In this document: piece after piece, positions 19,728 to 28,276 of the stretch
How positions within the stretch are numbered: the stretch's first letter is position 1
How the letters are laid out: each line of letters begins with the position of its first letter
Source: Edwardsiella anguillarum
Lineage (GTDB): Bacteria; Pseudomonadota; Gammaproteobacteria; Enterobacterales; Enterobacteriaceae
Direction: 5' to 3' (one strand)
Assembly (NCBI RefSeq): GCF_008801815.1
Contig: NZ_VZOX01000014.1
Length of the DNA stretch: 64,000 bases
Position numbers and translations under genes: made by a program
Notes under the pieces: model-generated
What the model saw: the letters and a program-made list of their open reading frames with translations, nothing else
What the model was told of the DNA's origin: nothing
Database searches by the model: none

Positions 19728-19760
19728 AGCTCACGATGAGGCCTGTCCAGCGGCCGCGCC

Positions 19761-20669
19761 TCAGCGCAGCCTGACGCCGCCGCCGACCAGTTTGAGCAGA
19801 TGCTGGGTGGGCCAGTGGCGCGTTAACCCGTGCTGCATGAGGTGGCGCCTCAGCGCCTCGACATCGTGCCGGCGACGATCCAGCAGCAGTCCCACCACGC
19901 TGCCGCTGTGCGCCACGTTGACGCCAAATAGGCCGAACGTCTCCACCATGGCCAGCAGCGCGGGGAAATCCGCCTTCGGCAACAGCCGCTGGCTGGCGAT
20001 GGCGCTGAGGGTGGCCGCCTCTCCCAGGCGGTAAGGATCTTGGCGCTGACATCCCTCCTGCAGCCGTCGCCAGGCGCGTTGCAGCGCTGGCGCCTCCGCC
20101 AGTAACGCCCTCTGGCGCGCGCGGCGGTGGTAGTCGGCGGTGCGCAGGGTCAGCGGGCTTTCGAGCAGCAACACATCCAGTTCAGGCGCGCTGCCGCAGG
20201 CTACCTGGGTGGAGGCATCGTTATGATCGAACAGGGTTAGCTGGCGAAACAGGGTGCTGTCGGTGGGCTCCAGCGAGACACACAGCGCCGCCAGCGTCGG
20301 TTCGTCCAGCCGTCGCCCCAGGTGGTGCGCGGCCGCTACGGCGGTGGCGGCGATGTCCGCCGTGCTGCTGGCCATTCCCTTGGCCAGGGGGATGGTCGAG
20401 TGAGTCTCGATGCGCAACGCTTGGCTCATCTGCGCCGGGTAGCCCCAGTGGTGCAGCAGGCGTTCGATCATCATTCGGGAGAGCGGGCGCTCCTGCGCCC
20501 GCGGCGCGCCGTCGCAGACTTCGACCGTGCTGTACCAGGCGACGGGGCAGGAGACCAACTTCTCGCTGCCTAAAATCCAGCCTTGAATGAGCTCTCCGCA
20601 TGATGCGGGGCACTGCGCAACCGCCACGCCTTCACCTTTTGAACCGATAATTTCGCCGCATAGTGGCAT
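19761..20669 (-). CDS. pduX: L-threonine kinase (GHMP kinase)
   Basis: A 302-residue GHMP-family kinase matching Salmonella PduX almost motif for motif: VAVAQCPASCGELIQGWILG at the N-terminus, the ATP loop IPLAKGMASSTADIAATA near residue 92, EPTDSTLFRQLTLFDHN near 132 and NVAHSGSVVGL near 250. PduX phosphorylates L-threonine for the aminopropanol arm of cobalamin. In Salmonella it ends the long pdu operon. Here it stands alone, divergent from the cbi operon, with no pduA-W or pocR between. Its start lacks a strong ribosome site. Confidence 0.93.
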   Translation of the reverse strand: MPLCGEIIGSKGEGVAVAQCPASCGELIQGWILGSEKLVSCPVAWYSTVEVCDGAPRAQERPLSRMMIERLLHHWGYPAQMSQALRIETHSTIPLAKGMASSTADIAATAVAAAHHLGRRLDEPTLAALCVSLEPTDSTLFRQLTLFDHNDASTQVACGSAPELDVLLLESPLTLRTADYHRRARQRALLAEAPALQRAWRRLQEGCQRQDPYRLGEAATLSAIASQRLLPKADFPALLAMVETFGLFGVNVAHSGSVVGLLLDRRRHDVEALRRHLMQHGLTRHWPTQHLLKLVGGGVRLR

Positions 20670-20798
20670 GACGACGGCAGGAAAGCCACGCTTTTCACCC
20701 TAGCCCTGCCGCGCCGGAGGGATTGCGGGAGAAAAGCGTGCTATGGTGATAGTCTGATGATCGGTGGCGAATCTATTGGCATGATAATAACGGGTGGA

Positions 20799-20827
20799 AT
20801 GACGTACCATCATGCTGTTTTTATGCT
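20799..20827 (+). promoter_or_regulatory. Candidate promoter of the cbi operon
   Basis: ATGACG (20799-20804) and TATGCT (20822-20827) are 17 bp apart, a plausible sigma-70 -35/-10 pair. Transcription would start near 20834 and include the whole riboswitch leader. This is a pattern match only. Confidence 0.35.
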
Positions 20828-20882
20828 AAATTGCGCCGTCTTTTCTTCTGCGACGGGCGACGAGGGCCGCGCAGGAGTGAGT

Positions 20883-20900
20883 ATGAATATCTATTTGTGA
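20883..20900 (+). other. Five-codon leader frame in the cbi leader
   Basis: ATG-AAT-ATC-TAT-TTG-TGA (MNIYL) sits behind AGGAG at proper spacing, and is followed at once by an imperfect hairpin ending in ATTT (about 20899-20930). It could be a translated leader, or simply chance upstream of the riboswitch. Confidence 0.3.
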
Positions 20901-20932
20901 TGATGGGCGAGCGTTGCCCGCTCATCATTTAA

Positions 20933-21083
20933 GCCGACAGGTTTGCCATATTAATGGTAGGGAAGGGGGTGTAAATCCCCCGCAGCCCCCGCTGCTGTGA
21001 TGCTGACGACCCCGTGTACACCACTGATCGCAAGATTGGGAAGGACGGGCGAGGAGGACGCTAAGCCAGAAGACCTGCCCGTC
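20933..21083 (+). promoter_or_regulatory. Cobalamin (AdoCbl) riboswitch
   Basis: The leader upstream of cbiA contains the conserved core of the B12 riboswitch: GGGAAGGGGGTG then AAATCCCCCGCAGCCCCCGC with CTGTGA at 20958-21000. Next come the GGGAAGGACGGGC arm near 21040 and the B12 box AGCCAGAAGACCTGCC at 21064-21079. It should shut down the cbi operon when adenosylcobalamin is plentiful. The expression platform lies between 21080 and the cbiA start at 21194, where an imperfect repeat (GATCGCAAGATTGGG / GTCGCAAGACTGGG) is also visible. Confidence 0.93.
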
Positions 21084-21193
21084 GGTAACTACCAACAACT
21101 TCGGTGGGAAGTGGGTTGATCTGATGCCTACAGTCGCAAGACTGGGTAGCGGTGTATCTATACCCTCCAACCACCCTGAACAGGATCAGGGGC

Positions 21194-22573
21194 ATGGCGG
21201 CACAGCAGTACGCGTTCGTTCTGGCGGGCACCGGCAGCGGCTGTGGCAAAACCACGCTGACGCTGGGGTTGCTGAGTCTATTGAAACAGCGTGGGCTGCG
21301 CGTTCAGCCGTACAAAGTGGGGCCGGACTACCTCGATACCGGCTGGCATACGGCCGTGTGCGGCAGCGCCTCCTGCAACCTCGATAGCTTTATGCTACCC
21401 GAACCGACGCTCAACGCGCTGTTTAGCGAACGGATGCAGCGGGCCGACGTCGCGGTCATCGAGGGGGTGATGGGGCTGTATGATGGCTACGGCACCGATC
21501 CGGACTACTGCAGCAGCGCGGGGATGGCCAAGCAGCTGCGCTGTCCGGTGATCCTCCTGGTGGATGGCAAGGCGGTCTCCACCTCCATCGCCGCCACGGT
21601 GATGGGCTTTCAGCGCTTTGATCCCACGTTGAATATCGCGGGCGTGATGGTGAATCGCGTCAACAGCGAGGCGCATTTCGCGCTGCTTAAAACGGCCATC
21701 GAACGCTACTGCGCCATTCCCGTGCTCGGCTATATCCCGCAGATGGCGGGGATTTCCTTGCCCGAGCGCCACCTCGGCCTGGTGACGGCCCGAGAGTCCG
21801 TCGTGCGGACGCAGCCCTGGCAGGCGTTTGCCGCCGCGCTCGAACGTACCCTGGATATCGATCGTTTGCTCTCCCTGTGCCAGATGGCGTCGCTGCCGCC
21901 GGGCGCCTGGCCTGCGCTGCCCGCCGCCGACGCCGGCCGCGGCTTGACGCTGGCCATGGCCGAGGACGAGGCGTTCAACTTCTACTACCCGGACAACGTG
22001 GCGCTGCTCGAACGCACGGGCGTCGAGATCGTCCGCTTTAGCCCTCTGCATGACGCCCGGCTGCCCGACTGCCAGATGGTGTGGCTAGGCGGCGGCTACC
22101 CGGAGCTGTATGCCGGGAGGCTGGCGGCCAACGCACCGATGCTGGCGAGCCTGCGCGCGGCGCACCGGCGCGGCGCGGCGATCTACGCCGAGTGCGGCGG
22201 GCTGATGTATCTTGGCAGCACGCTGGAGGATGCCGACGGTGAGATCCACCCCATGGCCAATATTATTCCCGGTCACAGTAAAATGGGGCGGCGGCTGACC
22301 CGCTTTGGCTACTGCGAGGCTCAGGCGCGCCAGCCGACGCTGCTGGCGGAGCGCGGCGAAACGCTGCGCGGGCATGAGTTCCACTACTCTGACTTTTCAC
22401 CGCAAACCCCCGCGCTGCTGGCGTGCCGCAAAGTGCGCGATGGGGTGACCACCCAGGCGTGGGAGGGGGGATGGCAGGCAGGCAGCGCCTTTGCCAGCTA
22501 TCTGCACGTTCATTTTGCCCAGCGCCCGCAGATGCTGAATCGCTGGCTGGCGGCCGCCAGGGCGGCCCTATGA
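21194..22573 (+). CDS. cbiA: Cobyrinic acid a,c-diamide synthase
   Basis: About 459 residues. It amidates the a and c side chains of the corrin ring using glutamine and ATP. The ATG at 21194 is used because the protein then begins MAAQQYAFVLAGTGSGCGKTT, aligning with Salmonella CbiA and placing the P-loop at residues 12-19. The C-terminal glutamine amidotransferase domain has the nucleophile in AECGGLMYLG and a terminal histidine in LHVHF. First gene of the cbi operon, directly after the riboswitch. It overlaps cbiB (ATGA). Confidence 0.96.
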   Translation: MAAQQYAFVLAGTGSGCGKTTLTLGLLSLLKQRGLRVQPYKVGPDYLDTGWHTAVCGSASCNLDSFMLPEPTLNALFSERMQRADVAVIEGVMGLYDGYGTDPDYCSSAGMAKQLRCPVILLVDGKAVSTSIAATVMGFQRFDPTLNIAGVMVNRVNSEAHFALLKTAIERYCAIPVLGYIPQMAGISLPERHLGLVTARESVVRTQPWQAFAAALERTLDIDRLLSLCQMASLPPGAWPALPAADAGRGLTLAMAEDEAFNFYYPDNVALLERTGVEIVRFSPLHDARLPDCQMVWLGGGYPELYAGRLAANAPMLASLRAAHRRGAAIYAECGGLMYLGSTLEDADGEIHPMANIIPGHSKMGRRLTRFGYCEAQARQPTLLAERGETLRGHEFHYSDFSPQTPALLACRKVRDGVTTQAWEGGWQAGSAFASYLHVHFAQRPQMLNRWLAAARAAL

Positions 22574-23529
22574 CGCTCCTGGCCTGGTGCCTCGCCTGGA
22601 TCCTCGACGCCGCGATCGGCGATCCGCCGCGCTGGCCGCACCCGGTACGCTGGATGGGGCTGCTGATCACCGCCCTGCAGCGGTGCGTACGCCGTCGCTG
22701 CCGCAGCGAGGGTGCGCTGCGCATCGGCGGCGGCCTGATGTGGCTGACGGTGGTGGGGGGGACGTGGGGCGTGGCCTGGGGGGGCGTGACGCTGGCGCGG
22801 GCGATCCATCCGTGGCTGGGGTGGGCGGTCGAGGTCTGGATGATCTTTACCACGCTGGCCGGCCGCTGCCTGGCGGACGCCGCCCGGGAGGTCGAACGGC
22901 CGCTGCGCGCCGGCGCGCTCGCCGAGAGCCGCGAAAAGCTCTCCTGGATCGTGGGCCGCGATACCTCGCAGCTGCAGCCGCCGCAGATCAACCGGGCGGT
23001 GGTGGAGACCGTTGCCGAGAATACGGTGGATGGCATCATCGCACCGCTGTTCTTCCTGCTGCTGGGCGGCGCGCCGCTGGCGATGGCCTACAAGGCGGTC
23101 AATACCCTCGATTCGATGGTGGGCTACAAGCATGAGAAGTACCGAGCGATCGGCATGGTGAGCGCCCGGATGGATGATGCGGCGAACTACCTGCCCGCGC
23201 GGCTGAGCTGGCTGCTGCTGAGCGCGGCGGCGTGGCTGTGCCGCGACGATTTTTCCCGCGCGCTGCGCATCGGCTGGCGCGATCGCCGCTGCCACAGCAG
23301 CCCCAACTGCGCGTGGTCAGAGGCGACCGTGGCCGGCGCGTTGGGGATCCGGCTGGGGGGGCCGAACGACTACTTCGGCCAGCGGGTGGAGAAGCCCTGG
23401 ATCGGCGATGCGCGCCGCGCGGTTACCCCGGACGATATTTCCCGAACGATTCGACTGATGTGGGTCGCGTCAGCCCTGGCGCTGGCGCTGTTGATGGCGG
23501 TGCGCTGGCTGGTGGCCGGCGCGGCCTGA
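22570..23529 (+). CDS. cbiB: Adenosylcobinamide-phosphate synthase
   Basis: 319 residues, integral membrane. It attaches the aminopropanol(-phosphate) arm to adenosylcobyric acid. The start is the ATG overlapping the cbiA stop. It begins MTLLAWCLAWILDAAIGDPP and has the family signatures RAVVETVAENTVDGIIAPLF and NTLDSMVGYKHEKY, followed by HSSPNCAWSEATVAGALG. Several hydrophobic helices are visible. Confidence 0.95.
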   Translation: MTLLAWCLAWILDAAIGDPPRWPHPVRWMGLLITALQRCVRRRCRSEGALRIGGGLMWLTVVGGTWGVAWGGVTLARAIHPWLGWAVEVWMIFTTLAGRCLADAAREVERPLRAGALAESREKLSWIVGRDTSQLQPPQINRAVVETVAENTVDGIIAPLFFLLLGGAPLAMAYKAVNTLDSMVGYKHEKYRAIGMVSARMDDAANYLPARLSWLLLSAAAWLCRDDFSRALRIGWRDRRCHSSPNCAWSEATVAGALGIRLGGPNDYFGQRVEKPWIGDARRAVTPDDISRTIRLMWVASALALALLMAVRWLVAGAA

Positions 23530-23541
23530 GGAGACGAGAGC

Positions 23542-24174
23542 ATGCAATATATCCAGCAACCCCGGGCGATTGAGGCCAAAAGCTTCGACATCATCGGCGA
23601 GATCATCCGTGAGACGCGCCCGGCGTATCGGTTCGCCAGCCCGCTGCACGAGGCGATCGTCACGCGGGTTATCCACACCACCGCCGATTTTGACTGGCTG
23701 GATATCCTCTGGTTTTCCCCGGATGCGCTGACGCAGCTGTGCGCGGCGCTGAGCCGCCCGTCCGTCATCTACACCGATACGACGATGGCCCTCTCGGGGA
23801 TCAACAAGCCCCTGCTGGCCACGTTTGGCGGCGAGTGCCGCTGCTATATCAGCGATGCGCGGGTGGTGGCGCAGGCGCAGGCGCAGGGGATCACCCGCTC
23901 CATGGCGGCGGTCGATCGGGCGGTGGCGGAGGCGGAGCGCCCGGTGTTCGTCTTTGGCAATGCGCCGACGGCGCTATTCCGCCTGCTGGAGCACGATATC
24001 GCCGTCGGCGGCGTGGTGGGGGTGCCGGTGGGGTTTGTCGGCGCGGCGGAGTCGAAAGCGGCGCTGACGCACAGCGGCTTGCCCGCCATTGCGGCGCTGG
24101 GGCGCAAGGGCGGCAGCAACGTGGCGGCGGCGATCGTTAACGCCGTGCTGTACCACCTGCGGGGGGCAACATGA
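23542..24174 (+). CDS. cbiC: Precorrin-8X / cobalt-precorrin-8 methylmutase
   Basis: 210 residues. It moves a methyl group from C-11 to C-12, giving cobyrinate. The catalytic histidine region is RVIHTTADFDW and the family motif is GNAPTALFRLLE, followed by GVPVGFVGAAESK. A ribosome site (GAGGAGACGAGAG) lies in the 12-nt gap after cbiB. Its stop overlaps the cbiD start. Confidence 0.96.
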   Translation: MQYIQQPRAIEAKSFDIIGEIIRETRPAYRFASPLHEAIVTRVIHTTADFDWLDILWFSPDALTQLCAALSRPSVIYTDTTMALSGINKPLLATFGGECRCYISDARVVAQAQAQGITRSMAAVDRAVAEAERPVFVFGNAPTALFRLLEHDIAVGGVVGVPVGFVGAAESKAALTHSGLPAIAALGRKGGSNVAAAIVNAVLYHLRGAT

Positions 24175-25310
24175 GCGATCGGGCCTTTGATACGCCGGTG
24201 TGGCACCACGGAAAGGCGCTGCGCAAGGGCTATACCACCGGCTCCTGCGCCACCGCGGCCGCCAAGGTCGCCGCGCTGATGGCGCTGCGCCAGCAGCTGA
24301 TCCATCAGGTCGCCATCGTGACTCCCTCCGGCGTCACGCTGAACCTGAGCGTTGAATCCCCGCATATCGAGGGGGAGCAGGCCATCGCCGCCATTCGCAA
24401 AGACGGCGGCGATGATGTCGATGCGACCCACGGTATGCTGATTTTCGCGCGGGTCACGCTCAACGACAGCGGCGCGATCTCGCTGTCGGGGGGCGAGGGG
24501 ATCGGCACCGTGACGCGCAAGGGCATTGGCCTGCCCATCGGCAGCGCGGCGATCAACCGCACGCCCCGCCACACCATTGAGTCGGCGGTGCGCGAGGCGA
24601 TCGGCCCGACGCGCGGCGCCGCGGTCGAGATCTTTGCGCCGGAGGGCGTCGCGCGGGCGCAGAAAACCTATAACGCCCGCCTGGGTATCCTGGGCGGCAT
24701 CTCGATTATCGGCACCACGGGCATCGTGACGCCGATGTCGGAGGAGAGCTGGAAGCGTTCGCTGGCGCTGACCCTGGAGATGAAGCGCGCCGCCGGGATG
24801 ACGCGGGTGGTGCTGGTGCCGGGCAACCACGGCGAGCGCTTTGTGCGGGAGCAGATGGGGATCGCGGCCGATGCGGTGGTGACGATGAGCAACTTCGTCG
24901 GCTATATGGTCGAGGAGGCGGTGCGTCTGGGGTTTCGCCAGATCGTGCTGGTCGGCCACCCGGGCAAGCTGATCAAGGTCGCCGCCGGGATCTTCCACAC
25001 CCACAGCCATATGGCCGATGCGCGCATGGAGACGCTGGTGGCGCATCTGGCGCTGCTGGGCGCGCCGCTGGCGCTGCTGACGCGGGTGCGCGACTGCGAC
25101 ACGACCGAGGCGGCGATGGAGCATATCGACGCCTACGGCTTTCAGTCGCTGTATGACCATCTCGCTGCTCGCATCTGCCAGCGCGTGATAGAGCGGCTGC
25201 GTTTTACCCAGAATCTGCCGATCTGCGACGCCATTCTGTTCTCGTTTGATAACCAGACGCTGGGCAGCAACCGCTCGGTCGCCGCCATCGTGGCGGATCT
25301 GCGGTGTTGA
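24171..25310 (+). CDS. cbiD: Cobalt-precorrin-5B C1-methyltransferase
   Basis: 379 residues. It methylates C-1 in the anaerobic branch. The N-terminus has the family signature LRKGYTTGSCATAAAKVAA, and RTPRHTIESAVREA and GHPGKLIKVAAGIFHTHSH follow. CbiD occurs in the early-cobalt (anaerobic) route. The start overlaps the cbiC stop by 4 nt, and the C-terminus overlaps the cbiE start. Confidence 0.95.
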   Translation: MSDRAFDTPVWHHGKALRKGYTTGSCATAAAKVAALMALRQQLIHQVAIVTPSGVTLNLSVESPHIEGEQAIAAIRKDGGDDVDATHGMLIFARVTLNDSGAISLSGGEGIGTVTRKGIGLPIGSAAINRTPRHTIESAVREAIGPTRGAAVEIFAPEGVARAQKTYNARLGILGGISIIGTTGIVTPMSEESWKRSLALTLEMKRAAGMTRVVLVPGNHGERFVREQMGIAADAVVTMSNFVGYMVEEAVRLGFRQIVLVGHPGKLIKVAAGIFHTHSHMADARMETLVAHLALLGAPLALLTRVRDCDTTEAAMEHIDAYGFQSLYDHLAARICQRVIERLRFTQNLPICDAILFSFDNQTLGSNRSVAAIVADLRC

Positions 25311-25909
25311 CGGTCGTGGGGGTGGGCCCCGCGGGCGTCCATCTGATAACTCCCGCGGCGCGCGATGCGATCGCGCAGGCAGAGTGCCTGGTGGGCGGGG
25401 CGCGTCATTTACGGCAGTTTCCGGACTTTCGCGGCGAGATCTTCGCCCTCGGCGCCAACGTCGCGGCGCTGTTGGCCTGGCTCGAGGCCCGGCGCCTGCA
25501 CCGCGTGGTGATCATGGCCTCCGGCGATCCGCTGTTTTACGGCATCGGCACGCGGATCGTGGCGCACTTTGGCATTGAGCATGTGCGTATCATTCCCGGC
25601 ATCAGCGCGGTGCAGTACCTCTGCGCGCAGGCGGGCATCGACATGAACGAGATGTGGCTCACCAGCAGCCACGGCCGCCGGGTCGATTTTGATCAGCTGG
25701 CGCGCCATGACAGGGTGGCGATGGTCACCGACGCGCGCTGTGGACCGAAAGAGATCGCCGCGCAGCTGGTGGCGCGGGGGAAGGGGCATCGCTGGATGGT
25801 GATCGGTGAAAACCTGGCGATGGAGAGAGAGCGGATCCACTGGCTGCCCGTCAGTGAGGTTCGCGCCGACTATGAGATGAACGCGGTGGTGATCCTCGAT
25901 GAACGATGA
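25304..25909 (+). CDS. cbiE: Cobalt-precorrin-7 C5-methyltransferase
   Basis: About 201 residues of the tetrapyrrole methylase fold: MLTVVGVGPAGVHLITPAA at the N-terminus, ASGDPLFYGIG near residue 75 and IIPGISAVQYLCAQ near 97. The start may be the GTG at 25304 or the TTG at 25307; both overlap the cbiD stop. It acts with CbiT, the next gene. In the aerobic pathway the two are fused as CobL, but here they are separate. Confidence 0.94.
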   Translation: MLTVVGVGPAGVHLITPAARDAIAQAECLVGGARHLRQFPDFRGEIFALGANVAALLAWLEARRLHRVVIMASGDPLFYGIGTRIVAHFGIEHVRIIPGISAVQYLCAQAGIDMNEMWLTSSHGRRVDFDQLARHDRVAMVTDARCGPKEIAAQLVARGKGHRWMVIGENLAMERERIHWLPVSEVRADYEMNAVVILDER

Positions 25910-26468
25910 GCTTTTTCTGCGCGGCGAAACGGTGCCGATGACCAAAGAGGCGGTGCGCGCGCTGGCCCTCAGCAAACTTGAGCTGCACCGTGCCAGCCAT
26001 CTGATCGATATCGGGGCGGGAACCGGCAGCGTATCGATTGAGGCCGCGCTGCAGTTTCCCTCTCTGCGGGTGACCGCCATCGAGAAAAACCCCGCGGCGC
26101 TGCGCCTGCTCGAAGAGAACCGCCGGCGCTTTGCCTGCGGCAACGTCCGCATCCTACCCGGCAGCGCGCCGATGCCGGTGGCGGAGCGGGCCGACGCCGT
26201 GTTTATGGGCGGCAGCGGCGGCCATCTGACGGCGCTGATGGACTGGTCGATGGCCCAGCTGCATCCCGGCGGGCGCCTGGTGATGACCTTTATCCTGATG
26301 GAGAACCTGCATAGCGCGCTGGCCCATCTGGCGCAGCGGGGAGCGCAGGGCGTGACGTGTCAGCAGATACAGACGGCGTCGTGGGTTCCGCTCGGTCAGG
26401 GCCACTACTTTAAACCGAATAATCCCGTTTTTGTTATCGCCTGTCAGAAGGAGGAACATCATGTCTGA
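25899..26468 (+). CDS. cbiT: Cobalt-precorrin-6B C15-methyltransferase (decarboxylating)
   Basis: 189 residues of a Rossmann-type methyltransferase. The N-terminus NDELFLRGETVPMTKEAVRALALSKL is typical, and the AdoMet-binding motif is DIGAGTGSVSIEAAL near residue 40. It methylates C-15 and removes the C-12 acetate carboxyl. It overlaps cbiE by 11 nt and cbiF by 8 nt. Confidence 0.94.
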   Translation: MNDELFLRGETVPMTKEAVRALALSKLELHRASHLIDIGAGTGSVSIEAALQFPSLRVTAIEKNPAALRLLEENRRRFACGNVRILPGSAPMPVAERADAVFMGGSGGHLTALMDWSMAQLHPGGRLVMTFILMENLHSALAHLAQRGAQGVTCQQIQTASWVPLGQGHYFKPNNPVFVIACQKEEHHV

Positions 26469-27234
26469 GACCTTTGATGCCCGCTGCGTGTGGTTTGTCG
26501 GCGCGGGGCCCGGCGATCGTGAGCTGATTACCCTCAAGGGCTATCGGCTGCTGCAGCAGGCGCAGGTGGTCATCTATGCCGGCTCGCTGATCAATCCTGA
26601 GCTGCTGGCGTACTGTCCGCCCGGGGCCGAGTGCCACGACAGCGCGGCGCTGCATCTGGCGCAGATCCTCGATCTGATGGAGGCCGGGGTACGGGCCGGG
26701 AAAACCGTGGTGCGTCTGCAGACGGGCGATCTCTCCCTGTACGGATCCGTGCGTGAGCAGGGGGAGGCGCTGACCAAGCGCGGCATCGCCTGGCAGGTGG
26801 TGCCGGGGGTCAGCGCCTTTCTCGGCGCGGCGGCGGAACTCGGCGTGGAGTACACCGTGCCCGACGTCGCGCAAAGCCTGATCATTACCCGCCTCGAGGG
26901 GCGTACGCCGGTGCCGGCGCGTGAGCAGCTGGAGTCGTTCGCCCGCCATCAGACCTCGATGGCGATTTACCTCTCCGTCCAGCGGATCCAGCGGGTGGCG
27001 GAGCGGCTGATCGCGGGGGGCTATCCGGCCACCACGCCGGTGGCGGTTATCTATAAGGCGACCTGGCCGGAGAGTCGCACCGTCCGCGGCACGCTGGCGG
27101 ACATCGGCGACCGGGTCCGCGCTGCGGGGATCCGCAAAACGGCGCTGATCCTTGTCGGCAGCTTCCTCGGCGATGAGTATCACTACTCAAAGCTCTATGC
27201 GGCGGACTTTAGCCATGAATACCGTAAAGCCTGA
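26461..27234 (+). CDS. cbiF: Cobalt-precorrin-4 C11-methyltransferase
   Basis: 257 residues, starting MSETFDARCVWFVGAGPGD as in Salmonella CbiF. The tetrapyrrole methylase signatures are VRLQTGDLSLYGSVREQ and VPGVSAFLGAAAELG, with TPVAVIYKATWPES near the C-terminus. The start inside the cbiT 3' end has a GGAGG about 7 nt upstream. Confidence 0.96.
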   Translation: MSETFDARCVWFVGAGPGDRELITLKGYRLLQQAQVVIYAGSLINPELLAYCPPGAECHDSAALHLAQILDLMEAGVRAGKTVVRLQTGDLSLYGSVREQGEALTKRGIAWQVVPGVSAFLGAAAELGVEYTVPDVAQSLIITRLEGRTPVPAREQLESFARHQTSMAIYLSVQRIQRVAERLIAGGYPATTPVAVIYKATWPESRTVRGTLADIGDRVRAAGIRKTALILVGSFLGDEYHYSKLYAADFSHEYRKA

Positions 27235-28276
27235 ATCCATCGCGCTGTTTTGCCTGACCCCCGGCGGCGTGCAGCTGGCCAAGCGGCTGGCGACGCGGCT
27301 GCCGCTGACCTGCTTTACCAGCGGGGCACTGTGGGAGCCGGGGTTTACCCCGTTCGAGGGTGGCTTCGCCCAGACCGCCCGCCGTGCGTTCACCCGCTAT
27401 TCGGCGCTGATTTTTATCGGTGCGACGGGGATCGCCGTGCGGGTGCTGGCACCGCTGATCAATGACAAGTTCAGCGATCCGGCCGTGGTGGTGATCGATG
27501 AGCGCGGCCAGCACGTGATCAGCCTGCTCTCCGGACATGCGGGGGGGGCGAACGCCCTGACCCGCGATCTGGCGGGCATGCTGGGGGCCGATCCGGTGAT
27601 CACCACCGCCACGGACGTGAACGGGATGGCCGCGCTGGATACGCTTGCGTTCCAGCTTGACGCTCGGATGAGCGACTTCCGCTCGGCGGTCAGGGAGGTC
27701 AATCAGATGCTGGTCAGTCAGCGGCGGGTCGGGCTGTGGTGGGATCCGGCGCTGGCGGCAGAGGTCAGCCGCTGCGATCGGCGGGGATTTATCACCGTGA
27801 CCGACCTGCAGGATCTGCCCGCGCTGGATGCGCTGGTGTGCATCACCCTGCGCCGCGATCTGCCGGAAATTCCGCTGCCGCACTGGAAGCTGGTGCCGCA
27901 GCGGGTGGTCGCCGGCATCGGCTGTCGGCGGGGTACCCCTTTCCCGCTGTTGGCCGCGCTGCTGGCGCGCCAGCTGGAGGCGCAGCGGCTCGATCCGCTG
28001 GCGCTGAGGGCGATCGGCAGCGCTGCGCTGAAGCGCGATGAGCCGGGGCTGATCCAGCTCGCCGCCCGCTGGTGCATCCCGTTTCACACCTTTACCACCG
28101 ACGCGCTGCGCGCGCATGAGCACCGCTTTTCGATCTCACCCTTGGTACGCCGCACGGTCGGCGTCGGGAGCGTCTCGGGACCGGCGGCCTGGCTGCTGAG
28201 TCATGGACAGCTATTAGGCGACACCCTGCGGGAGCAGGGCGTCACGATTACCTTAGGAGTTTCATCCGCATGTTAA
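27215..28276 (+). CDS. cbiG: Cobalt-precorrin-5A hydrolase
   Basis: 353 residues. It opens the delta-lactone ring and releases acetaldehyde. The ATG at 27215 overlaps the cbiF 3' end and gives MNTVKPESIALFCLTPGGVQLA. Family features are FIGATGIAVRVLAPLI, SLLSGHAGGANALTRDLA and the C-terminal VVAGIGCRRGTP domain. The long upstream extension of this frame lies inside cbiF and is not used. Confidence 0.94.
   Translation: MNTVKPESIALFCLTPGGVQLAKRLATRLPLTCFTSGALWEPGFTPFEGGFAQTARRAFTRYSALIFIGATGIAVRVLAPLINDKFSDPAVVVIDERGQHVISLLSGHAGGANALTRDLAGMLGADPVITTATDVNGMAALDTLAFQLDARMSDFRSAVREVNQMLVSQRRVGLWWDPALAAEVSRCDRRGFITVTDLQDLPALDALVCITLRRDLPEIPLPHWKLVPQRVVAGIGCRRGTPFPLLAALLARQLEAQRLDPLALRAIGSAALKRDEPGLIQLAARWCIPFHTFTTDALRAHEHRFSISPLVRRTVGVGSVSGPAAWLLSHGQLLGDTLREQGVTITLGVSSAC

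Larger units (their letters stand above)
19440..19760. other. Island right border: repeat array and IS-like ends, no gene
   Basis: Between the helicase-nuclease gene and pduX. It holds a 9-bp tandem array (19489-19578) and two related segments starting TGGACTGCCCCAC, at 19455 and 19697. I find no coding sequence; the proline- and serine-rich frames through the array are products of the repeat. Confidence 0.6.

Noticed and set aside
23844..25160. Long minus-strand frame opposite cbiC and cbiD (also 31821-33212 opposite cbiP, and 49880-51166 opposite the TonB receptor)
   Set aside because: All lie antisense to well-matched genes and show arginine/histidine-rich shadow composition with no motifs.
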